Assembly: GCF_017115165.1 (NCBI RefSeq)
Contig: NZ_JABXKF010000053.1
Location: forward strand, 50,855 to 114,854
Source of the DNA: Nostoc sp. LPT
GTDB lineage: Bacteria > Cyanobacteriota > Cyanobacteriia > Cyanobacteriales > Nostocaceae
Length of the DNA: 64,000 nt
Direction: 5' to 3'
Part shown: positions 63,467 through 64,000 of the stretch, piece after piece
Numbering within the stretch: the first letter of the stretch is position 1
How the letters are laid out: the number at the start of each line of letters is the position of its first letter
Notes under the pieces: model-generated
The model's database searches: none
What the model saw: the letters and a program-made list of their open reading frames with translations, nothing else
What the model was told of the DNA's origin: nothing
Made by a program: the position numbers and the translations under genes

Positions 63467-64000
63467 TTAACCCAGAAGTTTCTTTATGAGTGGCAATTTG
63501 CCCTGATATGGAGCGTATCGCCATTTTAAATCGAGCCAGAAGGAGTTTTGCAATACACTTTTCTTATGGGAAAAGGTGTCAAAGCTAGCTTTACCGTGAT
63601 AGTTACCGATACCGCTATCTCCTACTCCACCAAATGGTAAAGACGAGACACCAACCTGCATAACTGTGTCGTTAATACAGACTCCACCAGAGGAAGTTTC
63701 CTGCAAAACTTGCTTTTGCAGGTTTTTGTCTTGAGAAAATAAGTACAACGCCAAGGGTTTGGGTCTAGAGTTAATCAAAGCGATCGCTTCTGCAATGTCA
63801 GTATATTCAATCATGGGTAAAATAGGCCCAAAGATTTCTTCCTGCATTACAGAATCTTCTAGTGAGACATTATCAATCAGTGTTGGGGCAATATAACGCT
63901 CTGAAGGTTGATTTTCTCCACCGATGATAACTTCACCGTCTTTGAGAAAACTCACCAATCTATCAAAGTGTTTTTGACTGATAATCCGGGCATAATCAGG
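63467..64000 (-). CDS. Aldehyde dehydrogenase (C-terminal part, continues past the window)
   Basis: The frame is open to the window edge; the visible part covers about 178 C-terminal residues. PTLIDNVSLEDSVMQEEIFG, PILPMIEYTDIAEAIALINS, GGVCINDTVMQVGVSSLPFG and GGVGDSGIGNYHGKASFDTF are the family C-terminal core and substrate pocket of class 3 ALDHs, and the hydrophobic end (LKWRYAPYQGKLPLIKKLLG) suits membrane-associated fatty aldehyde dehydrogenases. The catalytic Cys and the NAD fold are not visible here. In cyanobacteria this type oxidises aldehydes, including retinal and fatty aldehydes. Confidence 0.85.
   Translation of the reverse strand, partial: PDYARIISQKHFDRLVSFLKDGEVIIGGENQPSERYIAPTLIDNVSLEDSVMQEEIFGPILPMIEYTDIAEAIALINSRPKPLALYLFSQDKNLQKQVLQETSSGGVCINDTVMQVGVSSLPFGGVGDSGIGNYHGKASFDTFSHKKSVLQNSFWLDLKWRYAPYQGKLPLIKKLLG

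Overview
The window looks like chromosomal DNA from a filamentous, Nostoc-like (Nostocales) cyanobacterium. The evidence is the very frequent HIP1 octamer GCGATCGC, abundant heptanucleotide and 21/42-bp repeats between genes, and typical cyanobacterial genes: ferredoxin-sulfite reductase, a PlmA-like GntR regulator, a HetC-like exporter, a Mo-nitrogenase C-terminal-domain protein, an orthocaspase-like protein and GUN4. Both edges cut genes: a membrane glycosyltransferase-like gene on the left and an aldehyde dehydrogenase on the right.

Layout. 1-5.3 kb holds polytopic membrane proteins of surface glycan or lipid-sugar type; a partly identical gene pair flanks a GT39-type gene. 5.5-10.3 kb is accessory: a protein with an eCIS-cargo-like N-terminus, then a collapsed NACHT/STAND NTPase pseudogene between two arrays of the same 42-bp repeat. 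10.3-30 kb is mostly housekeeping: PhoD-like phosphatase, malic enzyme, gamma-glutamyltransferase, ADP-ribosylglycohydrolase, sulfite reductase, RsmE, a VIT-VWA gene broken by one stop codon, a lipase, a VOC protein and a DUF92/VTE6-like protein. 30-37.8 kb is a type I secretion neighbourhood: parvulin, HetC-like ABC exporter with a dead C39 domain, subtilase, and a HlyD adaptor on the opposite strand.

38.9-42.7 kb is a small accessory island between conserved genes. It carries a SAP-like protein, a ribbon-helix-helix protein, a 21/42-bp composite repeat array, two MITE-like elements, a TIR-GUN4 fusion, and a REP-type (RAYT) transposase whose middle is replaced by a four-helix-bundle (IVP) gene flanked by inverted heptad repeats. 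42.8-57 kb is conserved core: S1-like protein, dienelactone hydrolase, PlmA, FAD monooxygenase, alpha/beta hydrolase, tig-clpP-clpX, then asd-dapA-rnj. 57-64 kb has a decayed Uma2 gene, a hypothetical gene, the Mo-nitro_C protein, a caspase-like protein lacking both catalytic residues, rpmF, a sulfite-oxidase-like protein and the aldehyde dehydrogenase.

A theme is repeat DNA invading genes: apparent in-frame insertions in rsmE and the DUF92 gene, and the IVP cassette in the transposase. The best candidates for under-described biology are the IVP cassette, the TIR-GUN4 protein and the eCIS-like cargo. No CRISPR array, tRNA or rRNA was recognised. All family assignments come from reading motifs by eye, without database searches.
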